From positions 9,460,786 through 9,524,785 of the forward strand of contig NC_051100.1 of NCBI RefSeq assembly GCF_901709675.1: a stretch of 64,000 nucleotides of DNA, written 5' to 3'. This stretch comes from Syngnathus acus. Its lineage: Eukaryota; Chordata; Actinopteri; Syngnathiformes; Syngnathidae. Within the stretch, counting starts at the first letter, position 1. Every line of letters starts with the position of its first letter. This document shows positions 1 through 13,900 of this stretch, in pieces. The position numbers were made by a program, and so were the translations under genes. Under the pieces are notes generated by a model. It was given only the letters and a program-made list of their open reading frames with translations, was not told where the DNA came from and ran no database searches.

Positions 1-3000
1 ACAAAAAAGCAGAGAGAATTACTGCATTACTGAGAAGAAAACATACGCCGAAAGCCACCTCTGAGAGAGCGGAAGCGGTTTTTAATCAAGTCATTTACAT
101 AATTCATCATTTTGGTCATCTATATGAAAAGGTCACCTTGTTATCTCTTGTGGTCGCATGTGGTATCAGTTTTCAGCCTGAGAATCTGTTCGTAGATGGA
201 CTGACTCTCACAATGGAATGAGAGTAACCTTTTACTTCATGTTTTCTGCAAAGGCCATCTTGTGTCCAATGCAACTCCTAAAGCAGCATCTCTTACTCTC
301 TGGTTGTACATAACTGTGCCTAGCTCGCCTCTTGTGCGTGTGTGTGTGTAGAGGCAAGGCTGCTGGCTGCTTTTGTGAAGCAGAAGAGTGTATCCATGCT
401 GAAATAGCTAATTGAGAAGTACAGTGTACAATCTCATATGAGGCACCAACAACATATTACTATTACATGACTGACTACAGTTTATGGCCCGTATGCAGTT
501 TGTGTGCATATGCTTGCACCAATGTTCCCTGTGTATTGCTAATTATAAAACTGGTGAGAATTTTATGAGAGCAGCGTTACCCCCCTTTTTGGCCTTGTGT
601 TTGCATTGTCCTCTTAACCCTGCAGGGGACGTCTTCCAGCCTCTTTCTTGCTGCAAGCTTGGCATCAAAGGCCCAATAAAAAAGGCCTCTTCTAAATGAA
701 CTTGACAGCAAAGCCAAGGCGTGTTGATGTGGGTGGACATGCAAATCAATATTTCACATCATCAGTGGCTGGTTGGCGGAGCATGGAGCCACAGCGCATG
801 TCGCATGGGATTTGGACCACATGAGAAAGCAGGTGTCATCAGTGTGGACTGCATCTGGTTTTCTTTTTCAGAGTTGCGCTGTGGCTAACTGTACCAAAAT
901 GACATCATGCCAGAGGTGTTTCAGATGCCGTTTACATATAGAGTAAGCAAATCAGATGGAAGATATCTGTAAGTTGTACAAAACCTCTCCAGCAATAGGT
1001 CACGACATGAGCGTGCTTGATGCAGCTTGGCAGCCAACATGTCATAAAGATGTAAATTACAATGCAGTCAAGGTCACCTTGTGCAAAGGAGGGAAAGAAA
1101 CATGGGCTGATGGTGTAATTCATCTCAATGTGGCACAGATACAGTGTTTATTTTAAGTACTTATGTGTCTTCATCCATAAAGACTTGCAATACTAAGTGA
1201 CAATTTGTTGTACATATCAATTTATTCAGACACCCAAAGAGCAAGAGAACCGGCACTGGTAAACCTCCGTCCTTGAATGACTTTCAACTCCACACCATGC
1301 TCCCTCAAGGAGACATGTCTTAGCATAATTCCGAGAGCTTAGAAGTCATTGATATGTGCTCCCTCAGCTCTGACAAGCCCATCCTTCCTGGCAAGGAAGC
1401 CCCCTACCCCCCCCCCCCCCCCCCCCCCCCCCATGTGCTGGCTTATTGCCTGTATGTTGCCAAGACTGTGTCATGCCAGCTTTGACACCCTTGACCGTTA
1501 ACTCAGTTTTAGTCACACTTCCCCTCCCCCAGACGTGCTGTACTGGACACATTCATGCAGCGGTCATACCATCGTTAAGCATCCTTATTGGGAACAATGC
1601 ATTGATGGAAGAAACGGCATCCTCACTTGGTTAAATCTTTTTATGCCATTAAACCAGCGTATCTTGCAATATGTCTCTTGTGCATGGGTGGCTTGCCAGA
1701 TATGGGTATAAACAGACAAGGTCAAATCCATCCCTACAGTCCCCAGCTGGCATTAACCCAGTCACAGGGGTGCCTGTGAGTTGGAGATGTTTTCATGCTG
1801 GATGCACAATTTCTCCAGCGTTTACTCCTGTCCATTTGCATCACTGGCAGTTGACCTGAGTGACATCAACATGGAGCCGCTGCAGCAAAATACTTTTTCG
1901 GGGCAAATTGGAATCCATGTCTAATTTTAGTTCTTATATTTAATTCACTATTTGTTCAAATATTTAGATTTTTTAATCTTTTTTTTATCTAAATTTTTTT
2001 TTTTTTTTAATGATGTGAGAAAGCTGACCAAATTTAAAAGTACATTAATTTTAGGTCAAATAAAGTTTATTTTTCTTGTACAAAGGCTGGGCCTTTTTAA
2101 AACATAAAATCTCCTTGCAGTGATCCTGGATTACTAATGTGTAGTCAACGTTTCCAGCAGATTATCCCAAACTCACACGCTGTTCTCCCACATTCGATGC
2201 TGACAATAATCTCCTATAATCTTATGCCAACTCTTTAAGTGTCCTTTTAAATAACATTAAATCTAATAAAGGAAAGCAGAGCACGAGATTCAAGAATGCT
2301 GCGGGTCACGTGTATTACATAAGGCCAGTATGTCTCCTTCATTGCAATTGTATCCGTACACCTGATGAATGACCTGGTTTCCTTTATCTCAAGGGACATC
2401 TGCGCACATGAAGATGCATAAAACGTCAAGCCTCCGTTTCCCCTCTTCAACCGCCTGTCACGGACTCAATCCTGCCTTTAGATGTGCTCTCCTTAGGGGA
2501 TGAATCGGAGAAGATGCGATGCGTCAACCTCCTCTCTTTCTCCCTCTGAAAGTTTCATCCATCCATCCATCCTAATATTTTGTCATCCCGCCTCTTTTTT
2601 TTCTCCTGCTGAGATTAGCTTTCGTTTTCTTCTCTTCCCCATGCCGACTTTGCTCACGCCTCTCTGTCTCTTTTTATCTCTACCAACCCCCCCCTGAGCT
2701 CCCACGCCTCTCTCACTCGTGCCTTGTCTTGGTAGTGCATGCGGCAGCTCTCGGAGCTGAGGGACACCCGTGATTAGGACAGAAGAGAACTGGCTGTAAG
2801 ACAGAGGCAAACTCAGAACTGGGTCATCATTGTTTCTCCACGAGACTCTACAGATGAGAAGCTTGAAGACGAGCAGAAAACGATACAGCAGCATCAGACC
2901 GAGACATTTCTGGGTCTCTGCCAAAAAGAAATGAAAAAAATACTAACGAGTCAGTGAACATGAAACATGACATAAAATTAAACATATGAGCTGAATAAAA

Positions 3001-5399
3001 CATGCTGCTAACCCTATTTCTCATATCTAAACCCTTCAACGTAATATCTATCCATTATCCTACTCAGAATACGCAGCAGTTATGGAAAAAAGTACTAAAA
3101 CGCAAGAGAGAAAATTCATTGGTTGTCAAATGGGTATGAATATTTTGACACTGGGTAACGTGTCCCCACCCCACCCCACCACTGTCTGGGCTTCTTGTAC
3201 TCTGCAGTCATCTCTCTCATAACGTTGTAGCCCTTTAACAGCCACTCTGACAGGGTCTGTCCCACTGGTCAACCATTCAGCACTTATCATGTGCACCATT
3301 TCCTCTCATCGGTCCCCTCAGTCTGCTTCTTCCATCTCTTCCTTGCCACAGTGCCTCTAGCCATTTTTCATAAAGCCACTTTGATTGGTGCGGAGTGAAT
3401 AGGTGTGGATCATACCCAAGCTTTTGCATGTAACCTGTTCCACATTGCAGTCCCAGTGCTGTCGCTTAACAATTCTGGTGAATATAAACAATTAATTTGG
3501 TAATCCTTATAAAAAGGAACAATAAGCACATCTCTCCAATTGCAAACATTTTCACCTTTAAGAGAAACTCATCAATTGCTCAGGTCCCAAATTAAGGCCA
3601 AGGGTCATCGTTTCCCATGAAGCAGCTTCAAGAGAGATTCAGGGGCTTTTAACTGCCACTGAAAGTAAGCATTCAGAGTCCTTTACTGCCACCTAGCGTG
3701 TAATTAGGCATATGATGGCAGAAAACTAATGAGAGAATGAGAGGCTGCAAGTCATGTCTTGAGATGCTTTGAACTCGTTTTAAATTATTATTATAATTAT
3801 TATTATTGTCATTCTTTTTATTTATATTATTTTTATAAAAGTCATTTGAAAAAAGTCAAGGTAATGTTTGTAACGCATCAAGGAACAAACATCATGCTTT
3901 CTAAAATGTTATTCAATAATCTTTCATTATCTCTCTTTACTTGATGGATTTGTAGTATGTATACTTTTGGCGCCTTACCCTAATCCTTACTCATTACCCA
4001 AACCACATCCATTTTTATCTACTCTTGTACTTCTTGTATTGGCTATGGCAATTTCTCATCTTGCTTTGATTAAACCTATTAAATAGACACGGACACGGGT
4101 CATTATGTTCTCCACTGCGGGAGATTGAATAACACCTTGTGCGGACGTCTCTGTTATTGCCTGTCAGGAAGAAAGTGGAAGTAATTTTGCCAACATATTT
4201 ATCTCATGCACAGCACACTTTATAGTTCAACCAAATGTCTTTTTCATTAGCCTTTTAACTGAGTATTGTTACTGAGCGTTACAATGCAGCTCTGCTGCTA
4301 TAAAGCGGTTCTATGCCTGATCAAGTCTCTATAGTGTTTATTCACTTCAGTTGATTAAAACCTTTTTAATCTCACAGTAAACTCATCATTCATTCAGTCA
4401 TTTTATGCATATTAAGTTATCTTGTAATGCCATGTCATGAGAATATGCAAAGTGATTTATTACATTTGAAAAATTCTAGTATTTATTTTAAAAGACGGTC
4501 TTGCCTAATAAACAGCAGTTATCATATTGAAACTATATTGTAAAAACTCAAATATATTTCTAATCCAAATTCCAAGTTTTCCCCTTCAAACTATTTTTTC
4601 AGCCTTCTCCACCACACTTTTACACCCTTGTGGAAGGATTCTCTGCAGTTCCCATTTTGATTTCACCCATGTCTTTAAAATTGGTCTGTTTGATAACTAT
4701 TGATCTTGGAAAATAAGGGAACAAAATCACAGAAGGAGTTTGCACAGCATGACTATATCGGCCAGGATATGCCAGGGTGTTATTGTGAGCAGTCATGCTG
4801 TTGGCCAAAATTGTCACTCATGCACTGAACCAAACTATAATGCCAGGATCTCTTGCTGGTTGATCATCTGCCCCACAATGAAATGCATAGTAGTTCATAG
4901 TTGTTCATTATGAAGCCCAAAAGACGTTACGGTAGTTAGAAGTGTCCCCCCACACCCTCCCCTTTGGACAGACAGCCTGTGTATACTGCCAGTAGATGGC
5001 AGTATATCCTCAGGTTGTTTGGATTTGCGACATATGGGGGAATAATCCAGGAGGGACAGAGGTCAAATATCACAGTACGTCTGACCCGGAGTGGGTGAAT
5101 GCATAAATATCTCCTGGGACTTCCTTAAGTGCCTAGTGCAGCTACTTAGAGTGAGATTTACCAGAGGAAAGGGCAGAAGCCCCACTTCCACCTCAGCAAA
5201 ATGAAATCCAAAGCCCCCGGGATTTGACAGTGACCCTCCCAGTCACCCCCGTCCCCCTCCAGGACAAAACCATTACTGAAATGAATTTTTGTTTTTAATA
5301 TGGTTATATTACAGCCTCATTGGTTTGATGAATAGTGAGAGAATCCATTTACGTTAGACTTTGTCATTTAAAGGAGACATTATTTTAACTGTTTCTAAT
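1..5399. other. No recognised gene, left flank
   Basis: Read on both strands without finding a splice-consistent coding exon. It holds the C homopolymer at 1407-1432 and T-rich runs near 1980-2010. The 113-codon minus frame at 2583-2924 has skewed composition from a pyrimidine-rich stretch and no domain. Confidence 0.5.
1407..1432. repeat. Homopolymer of 26 C
   Basis: An uninterrupted run of C in otherwise ordinary sequence. The length may be uncertain because such runs are hard to sequence. Confidence 0.9.
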
Positions 5400-5525
5400 G
5401 TATCCTATATCTGTGAGCCATCAAAATAGCCCATCCTCTATCTACTTATGGTTGCAGTTGAGGTGGACTCTAGCCCAATTGCTGATGGGTATAAAAGGCT
5501 ACACTGTGGTTCATTCACACTCTCA
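5400..5525 (-). repeat. Very old SINE-like fragment
   Basis: GGACTCTAGCCCAATTGCTG and TTCATTCACACTCTCATG recall the complement of the distal part of the fish SINE seen at 57 kb. It is strongly diverged and is called by resemblance only. Confidence 0.35.
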
Positions 5526-7223
5526 TGTAGATAGACTTTTATTTTTACTGACAGGCTTGGGATGACTAAATCTTTGGAGGAGTAACACTAGTGTCTGCTT
5601 CAACCAGCCATTCATTCTAATTTAATACTATGTGTTTAGTGGACAGGAATTCCCTTGCTTCACATCAGACCTGCATGCATTTTGTTGGCTTGTGTTGGAT
5701 TTGAGCAGGAAACCAAAACTAATGCCTCCTCTTCCACTTCAAACGAATCTGAAGCACCCTGAAATGTCGAGGGGCGGGATGAGAGTTGAGGTGGTGCAAG
5801 AAGTGAAGGAAGAGGGGGGGGGGGGGTCTCAGGAGTGAGCAGCTGCGGTTGATAGGGTGAGGAGAGAAATGCAGCCAGAGCGGACTCACCTCCGAGCTTA
5901 TCGGTGTGCGTTGGATGTTGCTGCTGAGGCTGTTAAGGCGAACCAGATGTAGTTACAGGTTGTGCAGTGCCACTACGTGTTAGGTACAGCCTGGGTCAAC
6001 CAGAGGTGTCTTGGCAGTGGAATAAGACAAGGCTCAGTGTTCATTTAAATGTGCTTCAGATGTTTTTGACTAATATGTACTGTACAAGGTTTTACAGCTC
6101 ATCTTGCTGCCTTGCACTTTCCTATTGGGCTGTTTGGCCTGCCAGCGGGGAGTGGATGGTAGCAGAAGTGTTACATCCTGACTGTGTTTTCTGGTTTGTG
6201 TTGGTCACCATGGCTTTCGTCTTTTGCCAGCAGCAGTGTTTATAGGATCGTGTCTCATTTTCCCCCAGTGTTAATGCCGTTTCCATAAAGACAGCTATGA
6301 CACATAGTCTCCTTTGCTGCTCTAGTTTGCTGAACTTCACCCATCTCTGTGAACTGAAAGGCCAGAAAGAGCATTCCTGTTGCATCTCATTTTGACCATA
6401 AGCATGATGATCACTGTCACTCTTTTTCTTACATCCTGGCATTGCATATTGTGGTTTTGGATGACTTCTCATTAAACTGAGCTAACACTTCCTGAGGTAT
6501 GACACGATGGTCTAGCTGTGTCAGTTTACATGTTGTGGCCTAGTCAACTTTATTTTCCCATGTTTGCGCCAAAGTCGCTCCAATTTGCCAGAATCGTATT
6601 TCTCCCTCTTTCTCAGTATCTCCCATCTGCATTATATCGAGCTCCATTTCTTTTTATTGCCAAATTATATTCCACTGGTGAGTGACCTGTGACCTTTCTC
6701 ATCATTTAATGAGAAAAACTGCTTTCTTGTCCTCGGGCTCTTTGGACCCCCAGAAGCCTTGGTTAGTGGCTGGTACTGTTTGCACAGTCAAGCTTGCACG
6801 ATCTATTGGCTCTTAACGAGGGAGAACAAAACTGAAATGAGGCATTTCTGCAGCCAAGGGTTTATTCCCACAGCCCGATGGTTTGCATTACAACGTACAA
6901 AAAAGCCAACTTCCAAAGAAAGATGTGTGTGTTCTTCAAAGAGAATTTAGGATGCACGACATTCAGGAATGCATGTAACTCATTTGTTTTCTGATACTTC
7001 CAGGAGTAGAGTCAAGGATTCATTGTTTTACCCTTAGGAATATACTCTGGACATCATGCTCCTCACCAATCTACTAAGCTAAGGATTTGTATTCTTTCAT
7101 TCTTACTTCACAGCTCTCTTGGGTGTTGTAAATTTTTGAAACAAAAGAGCATATCCAATAGTGAATGCATGTTAGTGTTACTATCGGAGTGAAGCGACTG
7201 ATAGCAAGAACTCAAAAAAGTGT
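5526..7223. other. No recognised gene, downstream flank of the SAM/PDZ gene
   Basis: Contains overlapping chance frames (5967-6245 plus, 6122-6472 minus) with no domain or splice support. A G-rich run lies at 5814-5826. Confidence 0.5.
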
Positions 7224-7264
7224 TTTATTTTAACCCACTATTGTTCAAAACACAAACTTTTATT
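7224..7264 (-). terminator. Two poly(A) signals of the SAM/PDZ gene
   Basis: TTTATT occurs on the plus strand at 7259-7264 and 7224-7229, giving AATAAA on the minus strand. They lie 458-498 bases past the stop codon, the first plausible signals in the right direction. Confidence 0.5.
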
Positions 7265-7721
7265 GAACACAGCAAAGGTTTACTCGATTGTTACACTTAA
7301 ACGTAATAACTTAAGATCCAACTGTATGTTTTTCTCAGTCTTGCTACACATTTCATTGTAGTCTGTTGCACAAGGCATCTCAGTTTTGTGGTGTGAACAC
7401 TGAACACTAGGGGCACTGGTGAACAGTGTACATAGATAAGAGAAAAGAATAATAATAAAAAAAAAAAAAAAAGCTCAGAAGAACCACAAGAGTCTGATGG
7501 CTATAAACAAGTAGAAATGAATGCCGGGTTGACTTCAAAAGATCATTAACCACAAAATAAAGTGAAGGTAGTGAAAATAAATACTGGTACAAGACATATC
7601 ACGAGTCATAAAATGAAACTTTGGCAGGACAAATGCTGTGACACTTCATGAAACCCTCGCCATTATGATAGAAAGATGATGATGGAGATAAAATAATATC
7701 AAACATGAACCCCCATTGTCA
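7259..7721 (-). other. Probable 3' UTR of the SAM/PDZ gene
   Basis: AT-rich non-coding stretch from the TGA codon to the first AATAAA signal. It contains a poly-A run near 7457-7472 (plus strand). No splice junction is needed to reach a poly(A) signal. The true cleavage site is not visible. Confidence 0.55.
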
Positions 7722-7956
7722 TCAGATGGCCATTAGCCTGCGTAGTGATTGGGTTTCCATGGCGATCACATCTCTCTCTGCTTGCAAGGGATTATGGTTA
7801 ACCATGTGCTGCAGGATAAGAGGGGGCTGATGTGAGGTGAGGGTCGCAGGGGGCTTGCGAAGCACAATAATCTGAGCGCTGGTTAGCTGCAAAAGAAGGT
7901 CATTCAGTTCTTCTTCTGTCGAGTTGACGACTGGTGATCCATCCACCTCCACAAGT
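7722..7956 (-). CDS. Exon 15 (last coding exon), residues 766-843 and stop
   Basis: Acceptor TCTCCACAG. Completes the PDZ domain ([20 protein letters not shown] through IIVLRKP) and adds a 42-residue tail ending SLRRLMAI before TGA. The PDZ fold is split between exons 14 and 15, just before the LVEVDG strand. Confidence 0.9.
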
Positions 7957-10900
7957 CTGTGGAGAAGAGTTAGGTACGGTTTGATTTAAGCGCGTTGGTA
8001 AATGATTCTCTCCACAAATTCATCCTATAAGTGTTTTGCGTATATGCCGAAGAGAGACGTGACAAGACTTTTGGGAAAGATCTGTGGTGTGCTATCTTGT
8101 CGGTTCAGATGTCTAGACATTGAGCAATTAATCCCAATGTAATCATGAGTTTGATGTTAGGCTTCTCACTAACATAAAAATATTCCATTTTGAGAAAAAC
8201 AATTCATGTCCCGAATGGCACGGTGTGTGTGTGCAAGTTCCTTTACTGTGAATGCAAAACTGAATGCACCAGGTTGCTTGAAGCAAACGTGTGATGTATG
8301 TTCTTCTGCCCTCCCTGAGCAAATGTTCTTTAAGTTGTTTATTGACACCCTTGTTGGAATTTACTATTAAAAAGTAACACCACAAGAGGGATTTACCTTG
8401 ATATATCATAGAATAATTTATGCTGGGACTGTTTTGTAGTGTTCTGATGTTTTCTGCAAGGATACCTGTCATCCACACATAGTTGCGAGTTGTCCACCTC
8501 AACCACCACTAAGCCACTCTCTTCTGTGTAGCGGCATGTAAAGCCATAGCAGCCATCCGCTCCGCAATGCTCCTGGAAAACCAGCAGCATGGCGGGAGAC
8601 TGCGGTGACACCAGCTGGCTCAGGTTACCAATGGTCATATTCTTTCTCTGGGCTTTTTCCTGAATGCAGAAAAGACTGTCACTTTACAGTAAAGACATAC
8701 TTGCATAAATGCACACTCTTTGGCTACAATATTAGATGCAATAGAATATGCACACAAAAATAACAACTCGTCCACTGTGCTGCAGTTACAAACAACTGCA
8801 ATATAATAAGAATCATAATAAAACACTACTCAGTCATATTTTGATTTAAAAAAAAAAAAGTTTCCCGTTAGATACCTCCTCAGGATGGTCACTGTTGATC
8901 AGCTACATCCTTAGTTTAAACCGGTAGTCATTTTCTATCACTGAACTGAAATTATAAATACATATACTGTCATCTAAGGTTGCAGATTACCAATACATGT
9001 AGTGTGGAAAAAAAACTTGCCATAGGTAAATTGCATTATTTACAATTTTTTTGTATTCAACTTCACTTGATATTGCGGAAAGGTAATATAAATAAATCAT
9101 TGCAGCCTTTTTTTCTTTTGAGTGAACAAAGTATAAGTGTCATTTTAGCCTGACAATGGGGCCCATATGGTCACGCTTACAAAACATAAGCGCATACGTA
9201 AAAACACTGCAATACTTTAAATCACATCATCACATGTAAACATCGTTAAAAGATGTGATTTATATCTCGCATATATGTAATTTCCCTGTATACGCAACTC
9301 TTATTTTTTGAAGCGGCAGACTATAACAGATACCGCTGTGGTGAGTTCTCCGGAAGATAAGAGTTGAGCGTGCGTCAAAGCGAGCAGACCACCAAGACGT
9401 GATGATTAGCGTTTGAGGACATCACGCCACAACTAGCTTGTGGGGATCAGAAATAACTTGTGAGCCTGACCGCTGAATTCCTCGGCTCCCTTATCCAGCT
9501 TCTCAGCGTCCTACCCCCGCCCTTTCTCTGTTAGGCGTGTGAATGTTTTACAGCAATTGATGTCGCTTCACCGAGGTCAGGGGTCAAAACAAAAGCTTCG
9601 CGAGCCTCAGACAAGCGAGCCAGACAGGATATGGCCACAAAAATGCATCTGAAGCTTCTTTGAAAGTACTCGCTAATGCGCATCATTGTTGCCCTCACTG
9701 TTGGACAGACACTCAAAGATGTTTTTTTTTTTCATGTTTATCCGGATGATTCGATCAAACCTAAAACCAGTAAGGGCAGCCACAGGCCACATAGACTTGG
9801 CATTAACTAAGAGAGTGAAATATTACTAAAGCAAATAACAAAGGAGAAACTGATGGTTGAATAGACCTTTGAAAAATAACTAAAACTGGGTTAGCTCAAT
9901 AAACCTTTAAAAACTATACAACTACTTGGGGGGTAAAAAAAACAAGCGCAACAATATGTTTCCTCTGCGATTAAAAATTACTAGGATTTAATTTAATCCA
10001 GTGTGACAAATTTCTTAACAGGGCAGACAACAATAAAGACAGTTATGTAATAGAAAATGTCAAGTGAAGAGCTTTAAAATGTCACCATCATAATGTCTTC
10101 ATTAACTGAAGTATAAAGATTGGTTTGCTAATGTGCTTTATAGGATAAAAATTAATCAAGACTCGTAGACAACTAACGAATAGAGAACAAGTGTTGGCAG
10201 AGCAGCACCTAGTTACACTTTTTTAAGTATTGTTGAACTGAATTATTGTACTGTATCAGCAAGCACCCAAAAACTCCACTTGAGATTTGTTAGTATGTAT
10301 TGTGTGAGTTACATTTCTTTCTTAAGGTCATTGCGATGCAAGTCACTGGTCAATTGACACTTTTATGTTTGTGCAGTCTATTCACGTATTGGTAAAACTG
10401 ATTCTGGGGTGTAATTTTATTTATTTATTTATTTATTCATTCATTTATTTATTTCACTTTTCTATGTATTACATTTCTGGGCAAACAAATGCGCATCAGT
10501 CTTAGCTGCCCAATGAGTTGGCGTGTCAAAAAATGTGTTGAAGATATTGTTTGACTTTTGAGGCACCAGTATATGTTTGCAACTTGAGAAGTTCCACTGT
10601 ATTATAATTTGACCGTCATTGTGTAAATACAAACCACAGGATATGCACATGCAAGTACACACAGGTTCTCTTCAAACAACAAGTCCATTAGTAAGCAGAG
10701 ACAAGCAAATGCGTTATTCTTTCAATTTCCCCCTCTTCAAAAGTCCGTCTGAAGTTTTTGTCCAAGCTAAGACTCTTATTTAAAATCATTTCCGCTATTT
10801 GTTGTGCTTCCCCTCCGCCCTTCGCACTCTTCCCTCTGTTTCTCTTTCCCTTCCCTCTCGGCTGCTTTATTGACGCTCGCCAGTTGGAAAGAGATCCTTG

Positions 10901-13900
10901 GAGATTAGACAGCCAATGATGAAATATTTCCTCATTGTCTGCAATGCGGGGCAGCCTACGAGACCAAATACAAGGCGGTCTGCTCCTTATTAGAGCAGTG
11001 GCTCCATCAGTTCCCAGGCTGCTCCTCAGTCCTGACCTGTGTGTTAACTCTGATTAGGTCATATGATAAACATTAACGCTGCTGCTTTTCCCACAAGCTC
11101 GGCACCTAAAAATGCGTGGCCCTGGGGCAGCAACGTGACACGGGGCACCATTCAAAGCCGAAGCCGCGTGTGTCCTTTCATGGCACCTCGTTAGGCCTTC
11201 TCCAGTGGGATAAAAGGCCCACATTAAAAAAAAAAAAGTGGGCTCCTCCGGGGATAGATGGAGATAGTTTTACACATCCTGGCCCATTTCTCTACTGCGC
11301 TCGCCTTTTGTCGCGCACATTCCATTGTTGGTATGGTCACAGGCTCTCGGGTGTCAACGCTAAAACAACATTTTTTCAGACTAAATGCATGACCATCCAG
11401 AACTCCCTGGATATTGTGCGCCCAGACCCAAAACGGGACACCCTTCCCAGCTTTAACCCACGGCGGAGTGAAGTTAATGTGGTATTGTGTTGTCCCCGAG
11501 GAGAACAGACGTCATAGGATCAAAGATGATGGGCAAAAAAGGGTCACTGACCTTGAGACCAGGAAGTCATTTATACCCCGCATGCTGCAGATCTATTGTT
11601 ACTTAAAGGACAATAAAATACGCCACAATGGTACACTCAAATGGATGTCAACTCATTGAAAAATTATTTATGTTTGTCCTGTTGTTTGATAGTTAGCCCA
11701 TTCTTGGTACAAGCAGAATGATGTAAGAAGCTATGAGCAGGTAAGCCATTATTAATTCTAGACATTTCTAATGGCTCCATTTAAGGAACTGTGACTAAAA
11801 TTTCAGGTTCGACTTATGTTGGAAACATTTTTTGTCCATGGAATTAAATATCACAGACTCAAAAAGGCAAGAATGTAAAACTACATTCCAACATTTGTTT
11901 TAAAACTGTGCACATAATCACGCTATCTAACTAAAGCTCGATCACGACAATGAATATGAATGCTTTTCTCTCTTGGTGGTGGTAAAAATGTACTGTGAGT
12001 TGATTTTGGATATCAATCTCAGTACATTTTTAGCAATCAAAACATCATTATTCCCACACAAAACAATTTTCCCACATACCAACTGACAGTTTCTCAAGCT
12101 GTCTACTAAACATGTCTCAATGTCAACATTATGCCAGTCCAGACTACATAGCCAGACTTTATTCAATGTTTAAGTCATGTACCTTAATATAACTTTCCTG
12201 CAGAACATTCTGAAGATGTGCCAACTGTCGGTTGAGATGTACCATGGAGATTTCCTCCTTAAACACCTGGCAATTGAGTTTCATTTTCTCCAAAAGACGA
12301 ACATCCAGCTGTCTGGACAGACAAAACGTAAAGTCCATTTACAGTCAAAAAATGCGCACATACGTACAACACATGGCTAAATTGTGGGCCTATAAAAATA
12401 ATAAAGCCCTATTTTGAATACCACTGTCAGAGTGCAATTCATTTAATAATATCCTAATTATTGTTTGTGACGTAAACAGTAATGACTAACTTCACTCGTA
12501 GAACTCTTTGACGCCGCTCTTGAATTGAATGTACATCAAGTGGTCACTTTAAGAAATACTACCGTAATTTTCGGACTATAAGTCGCACCGGAGTATAAGT
12601 CGCACCAGCCATAAAATGCCCAAAAAAGTGAAAAAAACCATATATATGTATATAAGTCGCTCCTGAGTATAAGTCGCCCCCCCACCCAAACTATGAAAAA
12701 AAACCGCGACTTATAGTCCGAAAATTACGGTATTTTAAATTGAGATTATTATCATAGAAGATATTTTACTTCTTCCTGTGAGCAGCAGGATTGTTGATGT
12801 GATCTTGGAGGGTCTGAAGACTTTGCTTCTTGTCGCCCAGTCTTCTTTGGAGCAGCTCCAGTTTCTGCTCCAGCTCAGCTGAGCCAAGCGTTTCTAAATT
12901 CCCATCTCCGTCTGAGTTCTTCAGCTCCGAGCAAAATGCTACCAGGCCGAGGTGGAGCTCCTGCACCTTTAGGCCAAGAGAGTTCGAAGAGTTTGCGCAG
13001 TATATTTTAAGGACTACAGATGCAATTTAGAAAACAGTCCTAACCTGGAGGATGACATTTTGTAGTGACTCCACCTGCAAGTTCAGCTCCTTGATTCTCT
13101 CCTCCTTTTGTATTCCAGGAGAGTTGTTGGCTTCCGGGCTGTTGTGAGTGGCACTCTCCTACAGTGCAAAAGCATTCATGATTTTTTTTTTCCTCATCAT
13201 ACAATTGACGTTAATTAAAAACAACAACAACCAAGTAACAAACATACCCTTTTACCCAAATGCAACTCCAGCTGCCTGTCAGACAGGGATGTCAGCAGAC
13301 TCCCAATCTGCTGATCCTGGGAGAGCTCAGCCGTGGAATCTGGAAATAAAAGCAGATGTGCACATGATGTCTTCATGCTGTCGTGATGAAACTCCAATGT
13401 GTTCTGAGCTCTTTTTTCTACCTCTCTGCTTTCTCAGTGAGAAATGGCTTCTGTCATCTGTCATTCCCAGCATTCGGAGACAGGAGTCCATAATTTTGCC
13501 CACTGTTGTTTCTTTGGGCGTTCTGAGGTGAACTATTCGTTCTGATGCTTCAACACAAGTTTATTTTAGCACAATACATTTGTCTTTGGCAGAGAGATGG
13601 GTGAAGTTACACCCTGAATTGGTCATCAGCCAATTGCAGGGCAAGTATACACCAAACCACACATTTACATTAACATCTATGGATGATTTCAATACACATA
13701 TTTTCCGAACGTGTAAGAAAGCCAGTCTACTCTGAAAACTCCCACATAAGCACAGGACACTCCCACACAAGAAGCCCAGAGACCAGAGTTGAACCCTAAA
13801 CCTCAACGTGGGGTGTGAACGTGCTAACCACTAAACTACCCCCATAATTGCTACATAGTTTAACTAAATAGTATTGTCCTCCCAAATCACACAAACCCAA

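Noticed and set aside
13148-13531. 127-codon plus-strand frame
   Set aside because: It lies antisense to exons 10 and 11 of the minus-strand gene and crosses their splice sites.
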